Source: an uncultured Akkermansia sp.
GTDB lineage: Bacteria > Verrucomicrobiota > Verrucomicrobiia > Verrucomicrobiales > Akkermansiaceae
Direction of reading: 5' to 3'
Length of the DNA: 32,950 nt
NCBI GenBank assembly: GCA_947589345.1
Contig: CANQAC010000018.1
Span: 1 to 32,950 of the forward strand
Part shown: positions 1 to 8,339 of the stretch, one piece after another
How positions within the stretch are numbered: position 1 is the first letter of the stretch
Layout of the letters: each line of letters opens with the position of its first letter
Position numbers and translations under genes: made by a program
The notes under the pieces: model-generated
The model's input: only the letters and a program-made list of their open reading frames with translations
What the model was told of the DNA's origin: nothing
Database searches by the model: none

Positions 1-1
1 T

Positions 2-253
2 CTGTACGCACAAGATTTGGATGAATACGAGAAGATGCGCGGTCTGTATTATCCCCTTTCCGAGTCTCCTTTTCCCGGCGCAGAGAGCAACGAGCAGCTC
101 ACGCAAGCTATCTGTTCGTTTGACGAAACGGCCTACCGCGAACGGGTGACCGCTTTCCTGCGCGACAAAGGCGTCGTGGACGATGGGCACGCCTCCGAAC
201 GCGTGGCGGACATCATTGAGGGCATTCTGGATGGAAAGGAGGTACGAGGATGA
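2..253 (+). CDS. CDP-glycerol glycerophosphotransferase family protein, C-terminal fragment (cut by window edge)
   Basis: The reading frame is open from base 2, so the gene begins upstream of the window and only about 83 C-terminal residues are seen. They align by eye with the ends of the three following genes: LYAxD, then RGLYYPL, then SPFPGA, an FDE motif, DDGHASER and a terminal LDGKE. This is the C-terminal end of the TagB/TagF-like (Glyphos_transf) fold, which moves glycerol-phosphate or another polyol-phosphate from a CDP carrier onto a growing polymer at the inner membrane. A TTG at 17 could be taken as a start, but the homologous frame runs through it, so it is internal. The stop overlaps the next start as ATGA (250-253), so the two are translationally coupled. 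The catalytic half is not visible, so activity cannot be judged. Confidence 0.8.
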   Translation: MYAQDLDEYEKMRGLYYPLSESPFPGAESNEQLTQAICSFDETAYRERVTAFLRDKGVVDDGHASERVADIIEGILDGKEVRG

Positions 254-1527
254 AAAAAAAGTCCAACCATCGTTTCCTTCGTATCCCTAAGTGGTTATTC
301 GGTCGACGGCGAAGGGGTCGAGAGTACGTGGAATTGAGACTTCTTGGGCTCAGAATAAAGCTCCTTACGAGGTACAAGCCTCCACGGCATGTGTATCGTG
401 GATTGCCAATAGAGCCGGGAAAGATTGTAGTGAGCGAGTTCAGCAGCGGATACAGCGGACACGGAAAGTATATCGTGGAAGAAATCCGCCGACGCGGTCT
501 GCCTTGGAAGATTGTGTGGTGCGACAGAGGTTTGAACAAGATTCTTTTGGCAAACAGGAACAGTTTCCCAGACGGGCTAAAAGTAGTGGTGCGTGGAACA
601 GATGAAGCGGATTATGAGTATGAGACGGCCCAAGTATGGTTGGATTCTGTGTGGCGTACAGACTTGTTCGTTCGAGGCATCACCAAGAAACCTGGTCAGA
701 CCTACATCCAGCTCGGACATGGGTCTATTGGCATCAAGAAAATAAGTCTAAGCGTCGACTCATTTAATTACAAAAGGGACTTTCAGTGCAGTGAAGAAGA
801 AGTAGACTATAAACTCTCCAATTCCACTTTTGAAACAAAATGGTGGGGAAGAACTACGGGCCGTTACGGAGAAGTACTTCAGATAGGGCATCCACGTAAT
901 GACATCCTGTTTCGGAACGATACTCAATCAATTCGAGAAAAAGTGTGCGAGCAACTGGGGATCCCTACCACGAGCAAAATTGTACTCTACGCTCCAACAT
1001 GGAGACCGTGTTGGGGAGGGGATTGGAATATCCCGGAATATTCACAAATCTTGCAGGCATTGGAAAAAAGATTTGGTGGTAAATGGGTGGTAGCGGCTCG
1101 AATGCATTATATATTCAGAGGATTACGGGAGAAAAAATTGCAAACTGATGACAAATTGATCATCAATGCCACATCGTATGCAGACGTGCAGGAGTTATTT
1201 GTGGCATCCGACGTTATGATCACCGATTATTCATCGGCAATTTTTGAGTATGTGCAAACCCGCAAGCCCGGATTTCTATTCGTTCCGGATCGTCACCATT
1301 ACAATGGGAAACTAGGACTTGAATACCCGCTGGAAAAGACCCCATTCCCCATAGCCGTTTCCAATGAAGAACTAGAGCGCAACATCTTACAATTCGATGA
1401 GGAGAGCTATCGGGTCAAAGTGGCGAGATTTCTGGAAGAGAAAGGGAGTATTGATGACGGGTACGCCACGAAGCGTTTTGTGGATTTCCTGGAAAAAATT
1501 GTGCGAGGAGGTGCAATGAATGAGTAA
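250..1527 (+). CDS. CDP-glycerol glycerophosphotransferase-like protein
   Basis: This 425-residue protein has the Glyphos_transf fold of TagB/TagF enzymes. These use CDP-glycerol (or CDP-ribitol and similar) to build polyol-phosphate polymers. The N-terminus is basic and amphipathic with an LGLRIK motif. The family motifs appear in order: QLGHGS with His157, NSTFET, GHPRND, VLYAPTWRP, AARMH with His286, and the CDP-binding ITDYSSAIFEY near the C-terminal third. Two positions depart from the usual WHG and HP: Trp before His157 is Gly, and Pro after His286 is Tyr. Both histidines remain, so it may still be active on a different substrate. It starts inside the previous stop (ATGA) with a GGAGG-like stretch 5' of the ATG, and overlaps the next gene by 8 bases. 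The exact polyol cannot be read from sequence. Confidence 0.85.
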   Translation: MKKKSNHRFLRIPKWLFGRRRRGREYVELRLLGLRIKLLTRYKPPRHVYRGLPIEPGKIVVSEFSSGYSGHGKYIVEEIRRRGLPWKIVWCDRGLNKILLANRNSFPDGLKVVVRGTDEADYEYETAQVWLDSVWRTDLFVRGITKKPGQTYIQLGHGSIGIKKISLSVDSFNYKRDFQCSEEEVDYKLSNSTFETKWWGRTTGRYGEVLQIGHPRNDILFRNDTQSIREKVCEQLGIPTTSKIVLYAPTWRPCWGGDWNIPEYSQILQALEKRFGGKWVVAARMHYIFRGLREKKLQTDDKLIINATSYADVQELFVASDVMITDYSSAIFEYVQTRKPGFLFVPDRHHYNGKLGLEYPLEKTPFPIAVSNEELERNILQFDEESYRVKVARFLEEKGSIDDGYATKRFVDFLEKIVRGGAMNE

Positions 1528-2788
1528 ATTGTGGGACAGCATACGCTGCGGGCTATTCTCCATTCGTGGTATCGACAAGTGGCATCGCGAGTGGAGCATA
1601 TGTTTTCTCCGTTTTAAACAACGGAGAAAGGTAAGTGACGCCGCCGATCAAAGATTTCAGCAATATTTAGAACACCTACAAATCCGGAAAGGGAAAATTC
1701 TCTTCCGCTCCGAGATGCCAGGGTACGGTGGAGATGCAAAGAGTATTACCGAGGAAATTTTGCGCCGCAATTTGCCGTGGAAACTTGTATGGGTGGTTCG
1801 AAAACAAGCGTGGGACTCTTTGGATGAATTTCCAAAAGAGGTGCGACTAGTGGGGATGGACGATGTCGACGAACTGCTTTCCGAATATGCCTCCTCACAG
1901 GTATGGATAGATGAGGTGCAGAGAGAATTGCCGTTGAGCAGAGGCATTCGAAAAAAAACTGATCAATTATATGTTCAGATACTTAACGGCGTTGATGGAG
2001 TCGGCAGGTGGGGATTCGAGCGGAAGGATGTAAAGGAGAACAAGTGGCGTCGCATGAGAGAAGATCTCGACCAAGTGGACTGTTTCATATCACACTCAGT
2101 TCCCGAAAGCAATATGTACAGACGTCTTTTCGGGCACGCCTATGTTGGCGAATTCGGACGTCCACGTAATGACCTCTTCTTTCGTAAGGATGCCGTGAGC
2201 GTACGTCATAAAGTCTATGAAAAGCTCGGCATACCCGATAATTCAAAGCTACTTCTCTACGACCCTGAGCCGCGAGAAGTGAAAACTCCAGTTCGACTGA
2301 GCATTGAACTCGTGAAAGAAGCTTTGGAAAAACGGTTTGGGGGCAAGTGGGAAATCGCCGTAAAAAAACACACAAAACGAGGAGCCTCCCAGTTCTACAC
2401 GGGGCGGCAAAATCACGAGTTTATTGATGTTGCAACATATGCAGACAGGGCGGAGCTGCTGATGGCGGCGGATGCCATGATATCCGACTACTCTGCAAGC
2501 CTGCTCGACTACTTGCATACAGGGCGCCCAGCCTTCGTATATGCGCCGGATTACGTGGAATATAAAAAGAAGCGAGGATTAAATTGGTCACTAGAGGATA
2601 TGCCGTTTCCAGCAGCTTCAGATACGGGAATGCTTATCCAGAACATCGAAAACTTCGATGAAAAGGCATTCCATAAGCGCGCGGCAACATTCTTGGCGGA
2701 AAACGGTCGAGTGGACGATGGCCGTGCGGCGAAGCGCACTGTGGATCTCATTGAGAACATCCTAGATGGGAAGGAGACGCGGGCATGA
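1520..2788 (+). CDS. Degenerate CDP-glycerol glycerophosphotransferase paralogue (probable pseudoenzyme)
   Basis: A full-length 422-residue paralogue of its neighbours with an intact frame. Conserved parts are FRSEMPGYGGDAKSI near the start, GRPRNDLFFR, EKRFGGKW, ISDYSASLLDYLHTGRP and the C-terminal DDGRAAKR. The catalytic core is altered. The usual WHG is replaced by LNG, so the histidine is Asn156. The YxPTWRE motif reads LLYDPEPRE. The second histidine (His284) is kept, but its following Pro is Thr. From what is known of TagF, losing the first histidine should abolish transfer, so this may be a regulatory or scaffolding partner, or a decaying copy. It overlaps the upstream gene by 8 bases and the downstream start as ATGA, so it is still translated within the operon. 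Confidence 0.8.
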   Translation: MSKLWDSIRCGLFSIRGIDKWHREWSICFLRFKQRRKVSDAADQRFQQYLEHLQIRKGKILFRSEMPGYGGDAKSITEEILRRNLPWKLVWVVRKQAWDSLDEFPKEVRLVGMDDVDELLSEYASSQVWIDEVQRELPLSRGIRKKTDQLYVQILNGVDGVGRWGFERKDVKENKWRRMREDLDQVDCFISHSVPESNMYRRLFGHAYVGEFGRPRNDLFFRKDAVSVRHKVYEKLGIPDNSKLLLYDPEPREVKTPVRLSIELVKEALEKRFGGKWEIAVKKHTKRGASQFYTGRQNHEFIDVATYADRAELLMAADAMISDYSASLLDYLHTGRPAFVYAPDYVEYKKKRGLNWSLEDMPFPAASDTGMLIQNIENFDEKAFHKRAATFLAENGRVDDGRAAKRTVDLIENILDGKETRA

Positions 2789-4026
2789 AATTGACGTGGA
2801 GAGAACACATTTTCTCGCTGAAAAATGTGAGCAGCACGCACCGCCAGCTGTGTGTATTGGGCGTCCGCATCAAACTCCGACGGCCGCTTGGCAATCAAAA
2901 GCTGTACGAGCATTTGCCCGTACAACCGAATAAGATCGTCTTTCGCTCTGTCGTATCCGGCTACAGTTGTAATCCCCGCTACATCGCTGAGGAAATCCTA
3001 CGACGAGGACTGCCGTATGACCTCGTTTGGGTGGTGGATCGCCATGTCCTAAAATACATGGATGCCTTTCCTCCCAATATACGATTGGTGATGGATGGAA
3101 ATGAAGAAGCAATCCGTGAGTTTGCTACTGCCCGCGTGTGGGTGACCAATGGGTGGCTGGGACGGTATCTTCGCTGTGGCCTGTTCAAGCGAGAAGGACA
3201 GACGTACATCCAGACTTGGCATGGTTCACTGGGTTTTAAACGCTTAAATTGGAAGGTGGCCCACCCATCGACGGGCGCTACCGCATTGCTTGAAGCGGAC
3301 ATGGCGCAATTCGACTATTTGCTGACGAATTCAACGTGGGAGGATACCGTCTTCCGGGAAGCGTTTCACACTCCCGCTCAGTACGAGCAAATTGGTCACG
3401 CTCGCAATGATTTATTCTTCCGCGCGGATGCGGAGGAATACCGAGGTGTCGTGCGAAAAAAAATCGGCGTAGAGAAAGATAAGAAACTATTACTGTATGT
3501 GCCGACGTGGAGGGAGCATGCAACCTCTTTCTTCTTCGGTGAAGGAGATTATGCGGCTCTCAAGCAATCTCTCGAGAAACGCTTCGGCGGCGATTGGCTC
3601 ATTGCGGCGCGATGGCATCCTGCACATGCAGCACACATGCGGACAAAATTCCTGCCGGAAGAAAGCGCCATGCTGAATGTGTCGGACTACCCGGATGTGC
3701 AGGAACTTCTCTTAGCAGCCGATGCAGTAATCACAGATTATTCATCATGCATATTGGACTTTTTGTTCACGAGGCGTCCCGGATTTCTCTACGCGCCAGA
3801 CTACGCAGAGTACAACAGCTGTCGAGGGCTGTACTATCCACTGGAGGAAGCGCCTTTCCCCGTCGCAAAGGACACGGAATCACTCGTTCAATGCATTGAG
3901 CAGTTTGATGAAAAACTCTTCCTCCAAAAGACGCAGCTCTTCCTGCAGAAGATGGGTTGCATGGAAGATGGTCATGCGGCGGAGCGTGCCGTGAATCTGA
4001 TCGAACATATCATCTCAGAAAAATAG
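2785..4026 (+). CDS. CDP-glycerol glycerophosphotransferase family protein (intact catalytic motifs)
   Basis: This 413-residue protein is the most canonical of the four tandem paralogues. It has TWHGS (His146), NSTWED, IGHARND, LYVPTWRE, AARWHPAH (His278-Pro279), ITDYSSCILDF and the C-terminal GLYYPLEEAPFP. The family transfers polyol-phosphate from a CDP-activated donor to a membrane-linked or growing polymer on the cytoplasmic face. The two histidines and the D-Y-S-S segment correspond to the catalytic and CDP-binding sites known in TagF. The length fits a single-domain TagB-like enzyme and is shorter than full TagF. The start overlaps the previous stop as ATGA, and a cytidylyltransferase follows 7 bases after the stop, which could supply the donor. 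Whether the product is a glycerol, ribitol or other polyol phosphate is unknown. Confidence 0.88.
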   Translation: MKLTWREHIFSLKNVSSTHRQLCVLGVRIKLRRPLGNQKLYEHLPVQPNKIVFRSVVSGYSCNPRYIAEEILRRGLPYDLVWVVDRHVLKYMDAFPPNIRLVMDGNEEAIREFATARVWVTNGWLGRYLRCGLFKREGQTYIQTWHGSLGFKRLNWKVAHPSTGATALLEADMAQFDYLLTNSTWEDTVFREAFHTPAQYEQIGHARNDLFFRADAEEYRGVVRKKIGVEKDKKLLLYVPTWREHATSFFFGEGDYAALKQSLEKRFGGDWLIAARWHPAHAAHMRTKFLPEESAMLNVSDYPDVQELLLAADAVITDYSSCILDFLFTRRPGFLYAPDYAEYNSCRGLYYPLEEAPFPVAKDTESLVQCIEQFDEKLFLQKTQLFLQKMGCMEDGHAAERAVNLIEHIISEK

Positions 4027-4033
4027 GTAGAAA

Positions 4034-4726
4034 ATGAACATTGTACTGATTACAGCCGGCGGATCGGGAACACGCATGGGATATTGCGTACCTAAGCAGT
4101 TCGCAAATGTTCTGGGTAAGCCGTTGATCGTGCATACGCTCGAAAAATTTGAACATCACGTCGGGGTTGATGCCATCGCGGTGGCTTGTTTGGAGGGGTG
4201 GGAAAATCAATTGCGTGAGATGGCCGCGAAGTACGAAATCACGAAGTTGAAGCACATTGTCCCGGGCGGGGCAACAAATCAGGAAAGTATTCGTTGCGGC
4301 GTAGAAGCATTGGCTCTACATTACGCGAAGGATGACGTGGTATTGATACACGATGCGGTGCGACCTATGGTGAGCGAAGAGGTGATCAGCGATTGTCTCC
4401 GCGTGGTACGTGAAAAGGGAAATGCCGTGGCCAGTCTGCCGTGTTTGGAACCGCTTTTGATTCAGGCAGACAAGGACAGCTCTCGAGAAGCACACCGACG
4501 AGAAGGCTTGATGAGAGCCCAGGCACCGCAAGGTTTCTCGATGGGGAAACTGGCAGAAGCGTACCGCGAGGCAGAGAAGCGGGGAATCTCGAACTGCGTG
4601 GCGGCTTGTGAACTGATGCAAAGGCTCGGAGAAACCGTTTATTTTTCGCGGAGCGAATTGATGAACATCAAGGTGACTACGAAAGAAGATATCTCCATGA
4701 TGGAAAAATTGTTGCGCCATACATGA
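4034..4726 (+). CDS. IspD/TarI-family cytidylyltransferase, likely polyol-phosphate cytidylyltransferase
   Basis: The 230 residues match the IspD/TarI nucleotidyltransferase family in length and motifs: AGGSGTRMG (8-16) with PKQF (Lys21) for CTP binding, the HDAVRP motif with Asp107 for metal, and NIKVTT with Lys213 near the end. IspD makes CDP-methylerythritol for isoprenoids; TarI and the capsule homologues make CDP-ribitol or related CDP-polyols. The sequence alone does not separate them. The setting, directly after three CDP-polyol transferase genes and before an SDR gene, favours a CDP-polyol role, as in the cytidylyltransferase plus epimerase pairs of pneumococcal arabinitol and mannitol capsule loci. 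A housekeeping ispD is the alternative. There is no Shine-Dalgarno beyond a weak purine stretch. Confidence 0.8.
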   Translation: MNIVLITAGGSGTRMGYCVPKQFANVLGKPLIVHTLEKFEHHVGVDAIAVACLEGWENQLREMAAKYEITKLKHIVPGGATNQESIRCGVEALALHYAKDDVVLIHDAVRPMVSEEVISDCLRVVREKGNAVASLPCLEPLLIQADKDSSREAHRREGLMRAQAPQGFSMGKLAEAYREAEKRGISNCVAACELMQRLGETVYFSRSELMNIKVTTKEDISMMEKLLRHT

Positions 4727-4740
4727 AACGTTTTTGAAAC

Positions 4741-5823
4741 ATGAAGAAAATAGTGAGGAATGAGGTTACAGCCCACGATTTGCAGGAGGTGTGGGAGCAG
4801 ACGTTTTTCAATTGGGAAGAACTTCGCGGCAAGACGTTTTTTGTGACGGGAGCGACGGGAATTTTGGGCAGTTTCCTCGTGAGGTGCCTGCTGAACGCGG
4901 ATGAAAAGGGCAAGCTGCAAATGCAAGTGATTGCCTCGGTGAGAGACATCAAGAAAGCGGAAAACTTGTATGCCCGTGAGTTGGAACAATACAAAGATTC
5001 ACTGAGGTGGCATATCGGTGATGTCTCGGAGAAAATTCGGTATATCGGGCGAGTAAATTACATCATCCATGCTGCGTGTCCCACGGAGTCCTTTTTCTTT
5101 GTGGAGCATCCGCAAGCAACGCGCAAGATCATTGAAACCGGCACGAGAAATGTATTGGAGTTCGCGCACGAGAAAACCGTAGATGGTATGGTGTACCTTT
5201 CCTCGATGGAGGCTTTGGGACAGATCACGGAGAATCGTCTCCTGAGCGAGGACGACGAAGGAAGTATTGATGAGAAGAACCCGCGCAATTCATATCCAGC
5301 CGCTAAACGACGAGCAGAGAAGCTCTGCAAGATGTATGCCAAAGAACACGGCGTGCCCGTGCGAATTGCACGTCTTTCTCAGGTGATTGGAGCATGTGCA
5401 AATTGGGACGACTGCCGCGTTTATGGATACTTTGCCCGGTGTGTGATCACGAAAAGTGAAATCGAGCTGAGAACAAGCGGGAACTCCCTGATGAGTTCCT
5501 GTTACATATCAGATGTGACGCGAGCTTTGCTTTTGTTGTTACTGAGAGGGGGGAACGGTGAGGTGTATCAAATAGCCCATGAAAAATCTGCCAGCAGAAT
5601 TATTGATGTAGCACGTATGTTGGAGAAAAAACACAACGACATCCGTGTGCACGTCCATCCTCAACAAGAGAATCATTATGTAGAGGGCGTGAGTTGGAAT
5701 ATGAGTACAGAAAAGGTACGCTCATTAGGTTGGCGGGCTGAGATCAGTCTGGAAGAAGCCTATAACAGACTTATTAACAGCTTCCGCGAACAATTAACCG
5801 CTTCTTCACGCCAAAATGCTTGA
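4741..5823 (+). CDS. NAD-dependent epimerase/dehydratase (extended SDR), nucleotide-polyol pathway candidate
   Basis: A 360-residue extended short-chain dehydrogenase/reductase. Residues 37-43 give GATGILG, the glycine-rich Rossmann loop after FVT. LSSMEA near residue 156 supplies the catalytic Ser region, and Tyr185-x3-Lys189 (YPAAK) is the catalytic pair. The C-terminal half carries the substrate-binding region, with SCYISDVTRA as in NDP-sugar epimerases. About 30 N-terminal residues precede the fold. The partner enzyme in capsule loci that make CDP-arabinitol or NDP-mannitol is an SDR of this kind next to an IspD-like cytidylyltransferase, which is the arrangement here (14 bases apart). 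It could instead be a UDP-sugar 4-epimerase or reductase; the substrate cannot be named from sequence. Confidence 0.78.
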   Translation: MKKIVRNEVTAHDLQEVWEQTFFNWEELRGKTFFVTGATGILGSFLVRCLLNADEKGKLQMQVIASVRDIKKAENLYARELEQYKDSLRWHIGDVSEKIRYIGRVNYIIHAACPTESFFFVEHPQATRKIIETGTRNVLEFAHEKTVDGMVYLSSMEALGQITENRLLSEDDEGSIDEKNPRNSYPAAKRRAEKLCKMYAKEHGVPVRIARLSQVIGACANWDDCRVYGYFARCVITKSEIELRTSGNSLMSSCYISDVTRALLLLLLRGGNGEVYQIAHEKSASRIIDVARMLEKKHNDIRVHVHPQQENHYVEGVSWNMSTEKVRSLGWRAEISLEEAYNRLINSFREQLTASSRQNA

Positions 5824-5826
5824 AAA

Positions 5827-8319
5827 ATGAAAGAGGGAAAATCTATCCGAATATTGGGTCTCACGGTATACCATAGAAAAGTTACGGGTCCGGTAGAGAC
5901 TCGGTATTTTCTTGGCATACCCCACTATCGGAAAATTCAGACAGAACGAGGCGTGCAAAGGTATTTGATGGGGATACCTCTCGGCACGAAACCGTACAGA
6001 GGTTTTCGCAGCGTTCCTTCCTACCTTTCTATGGAGGAGTACTCGCGGCTGAAACACTCCGAACCGCGGGAAATCATGCTCATCTACACAGGGCATTTGA
6101 AAGACTACTTATATTTTCGGCACTTCCTGAAAGAGGTACAAGCATCGAAGAAATATAGTGGCTATCGTCTCATTGTAATGCTGGATAAGGGCCTTCAGGA
6201 ATGGGTTGAGAACATGGATGTCGACTTGGTCGACAGCTTTTTATGGGTGGATTCAAATGTGTTGAGCGGGAAATCCCACGAAGTGGAGCGCATGAGAGTT
6301 GGTCTGCATGTGGAGCAGAAGATGAAACACTATTACGACACCCTGATGTTCTGTTCACCGAAAAGTAGCGGAGGGGAGTTGAAAGCGCTTGTCCATCTTT
6401 TCCACCAAGTATGTGCACGGCAGAGGATTTTATTCGTACATGAGGCAAATCGCCAAAAAATTGAAGGTGAGCTGCAAAAACAGCAAAAGCTCATTCTGCA
6501 AATGAGTCATGTGAGCATGGGATACGGTAATTTCTTCAGATCCGAGTATGAAAGGTATCGCCTCTTCTTTGAAGATGTTTTAGAAACACCCCTCAACCAT
6601 CCGTGTGAAAAAGCATGGCTTTCAAAGATACCTCACACTGCCACGACAAGTTTCATCATTGTCGATTTGTCTGCCGATCACATCTGCAATCGCTGGCATC
6701 CAAACAATTGGATACAGGTCATCAAAGCTTTGCAAGTAAAATATCCGCTGCGAGTTATCTTCTTTGTTGCTGATGAGAAGCAGCGAGCAACGTGTGAACG
6801 TCTACGCCACGATGCCGGAATTGTACAGGGAGAAGAACTCATACTTAGTAAAATTTCGTTGATGAAGGTCATCAAAGCACTCCATGGAGCAGTTCTATAC
6901 ATGAGCTGTGAGAATACTCGTGTACACCTGGCTGCTGCTATGGGAACGGACACGTTGGTAGTAGCGTCCGGATATCAATACTTTCGATATCTACAAGATA
7001 TAGAGAAGCTACCGAATGTTCACGTGGTATTACCGGATGTCCGGACGCGAAGCCTGATTCAACAAAAACTTAAAGAACATTGTGAGAGTGAAAATCCGAG
7101 CCAATTTTCTGTCAACTCCGTTCGCGTGGCGGAAGTCCTGCGTCACGGCACGGACTTGCTATCCCGGAGGGGGGATGCAAATGCTGCGCCCCTCGGCACG
7201 CAGGCAACAGCCTCGCCTCAACCAACGCTCTGGGAAAGTTCTCCTCGCCGTGTCCTTATCGTGAGTGTGGATCACATTGGTGACTATATTTTGCTGCGGC
7301 ACGTCTTCCCCGCTATTAAACGATCCCGAAAATACGGCGGCTCCGAATTACATTTTCTCGGAAGCCAAAAAGTCGCCGACTTCGCCGAGTATTTGGATAG
7401 TGATGTCATTGACCGCTTCTTTTGGTGTTCGGACAGACCAGAATCTCGAAGCGTAGAACAACTGGACTTGGATGCAAAATCCATTCATTTCAATGGTCTT
7501 GCAGACTACTATGACACGGTTATTTTCTCTGCCGCCAACAGCATTCAAGATAAAAAAATAAAAGCCTTGCACCGCCTCCTTGGCGGCACTTCATATCGGG
7601 AACTCGTGGTCTATGCCGCCGACCATATCGTGAGGAAACCGGAATGGGCATCTTCGTGTACTACAGAGTATATCGGCTTGCGGAGATCCAGAATGCACGA
7701 ATTTTGCCGTATCACAGAATTTTTTGAATCTATCTTGGAAGAAACAATACCCATCCCTTTTCCAAAAATCGATGAAAAATATATCCCGGATACAACCAGG
7801 AAAAAGCCGTATATTATCGTAGCGCCCGGGGCCTCCGGTGACAATAGAGTCTGGCATCTTCGCAATTGGGCAGATCTGCTGCTGCGCCTGCGCAGGGAAT
7901 ACGGCCATGAGATAATCTTGATATGTTCGGCAGAGGAAACTGCGCGATTTACGATGTTGCAAGATGAGTTAAGGAGTGAGGGAGAAAATCTAGAAGTAAT
8001 AGCCGGGGCTGGTTTGGCGGAAGTCCTCGCCCTGCTGAAACACGCACAGCTTGCTCTCGCTGCTGACAGTGGCATTTTTCACATCTCCGCTGCGGTCGGG
8101 CAAAAAACGATCTGTCTCTCCTCCGGTGTGGAGTATCACTGTTTTTCCAACTATCCAGCTCGAAGTACCGTTTCTACTGTATTTCCTCGCGGCGCGGAAG
8201 AATGGATTCAAAATATGTCTCTGGGCGACTCTTTTTGGCGTCCTCCAACTTCTCTCCCAATCAATGCTCTACGTGTTGACGATGTCTTTGAAGCAGCTAA
8301 AAAATTCCTCAAAAAGTAA
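5827..8319 (+). CDS. Tandem double GT9-like (heptosyltransferase-fold) glycosyltransferase, first domain degenerate
   Basis: At 830 residues this is about twice a normal GT9 enzyme. After an N-terminal segment with repeated LGIP/MGIP motifs (about 8-80), two homologous GT9-like domains follow (about 83-435 and 474-830), joined by a Pro/Ala/Ser-rich linker. Matching landmarks are YYDT, then a W-H-x2-NW motif and an H-x-A-A-A/V-G motif. Domain 2 keeps the family signatures HIGDY (483-487) and DSGIFH (747-752). In domain 1 these read HLKDY (90-94) and CENTRVH (361-367), so the Gly of GD and the Asp-Ser of DSG are lost. GT9 enzymes add heptose or similar sugars to lipid-linked acceptors at the inner membrane. 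Domain 2 probably works; domain 1 may bind acceptor. It starts 3 bases after the SDR stop. Confidence 0.78.
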   Translation: MKEGKSIRILGLTVYHRKVTGPVETRYFLGIPHYRKIQTERGVQRYLMGIPLGTKPYRGFRSVPSYLSMEEYSRLKHSEPREIMLIYTGHLKDYLYFRHFLKEVQASKKYSGYRLIVMLDKGLQEWVENMDVDLVDSFLWVDSNVLSGKSHEVERMRVGLHVEQKMKHYYDTLMFCSPKSSGGELKALVHLFHQVCARQRILFVHEANRQKIEGELQKQQKLILQMSHVSMGYGNFFRSEYERYRLFFEDVLETPLNHPCEKAWLSKIPHTATTSFIIVDLSADHICNRWHPNNWIQVIKALQVKYPLRVIFFVADEKQRATCERLRHDAGIVQGEELILSKISLMKVIKALHGAVLYMSCENTRVHLAAAMGTDTLVVASGYQYFRYLQDIEKLPNVHVVLPDVRTRSLIQQKLKEHCESENPSQFSVNSVRVAEVLRHGTDLLSRRGDANAAPLGTQATASPQPTLWESSPRRVLIVSVDHIGDYILLRHVFPAIKRSRKYGGSELHFLGSQKVADFAEYLDSDVIDRFFWCSDRPESRSVEQLDLDAKSIHFNGLADYYDTVIFSAANSIQDKKIKALHRLLGGTSYRELVVYAADHIVRKPEWASSCTTEYIGLRRSRMHEFCRITEFFESILEETIPIPFPKIDEKYIPDTTRKKPYIIVAPGASGDNRVWHLRNWADLLLRLRREYGHEIILICSAEETARFTMLQDELRSEGENLEVIAGAGLAEVLALLKHAQLALAADSGIFHISAAVGQKTICLSSGVEYHCFSNYPARSTVSTVFPRGAEEWIQNMSLGDSFWRPPTSLPINALRVDDVFEAAKKFLKK

Positions 8320-8339
8320 ACCTCTCTATCTCTCATAAC

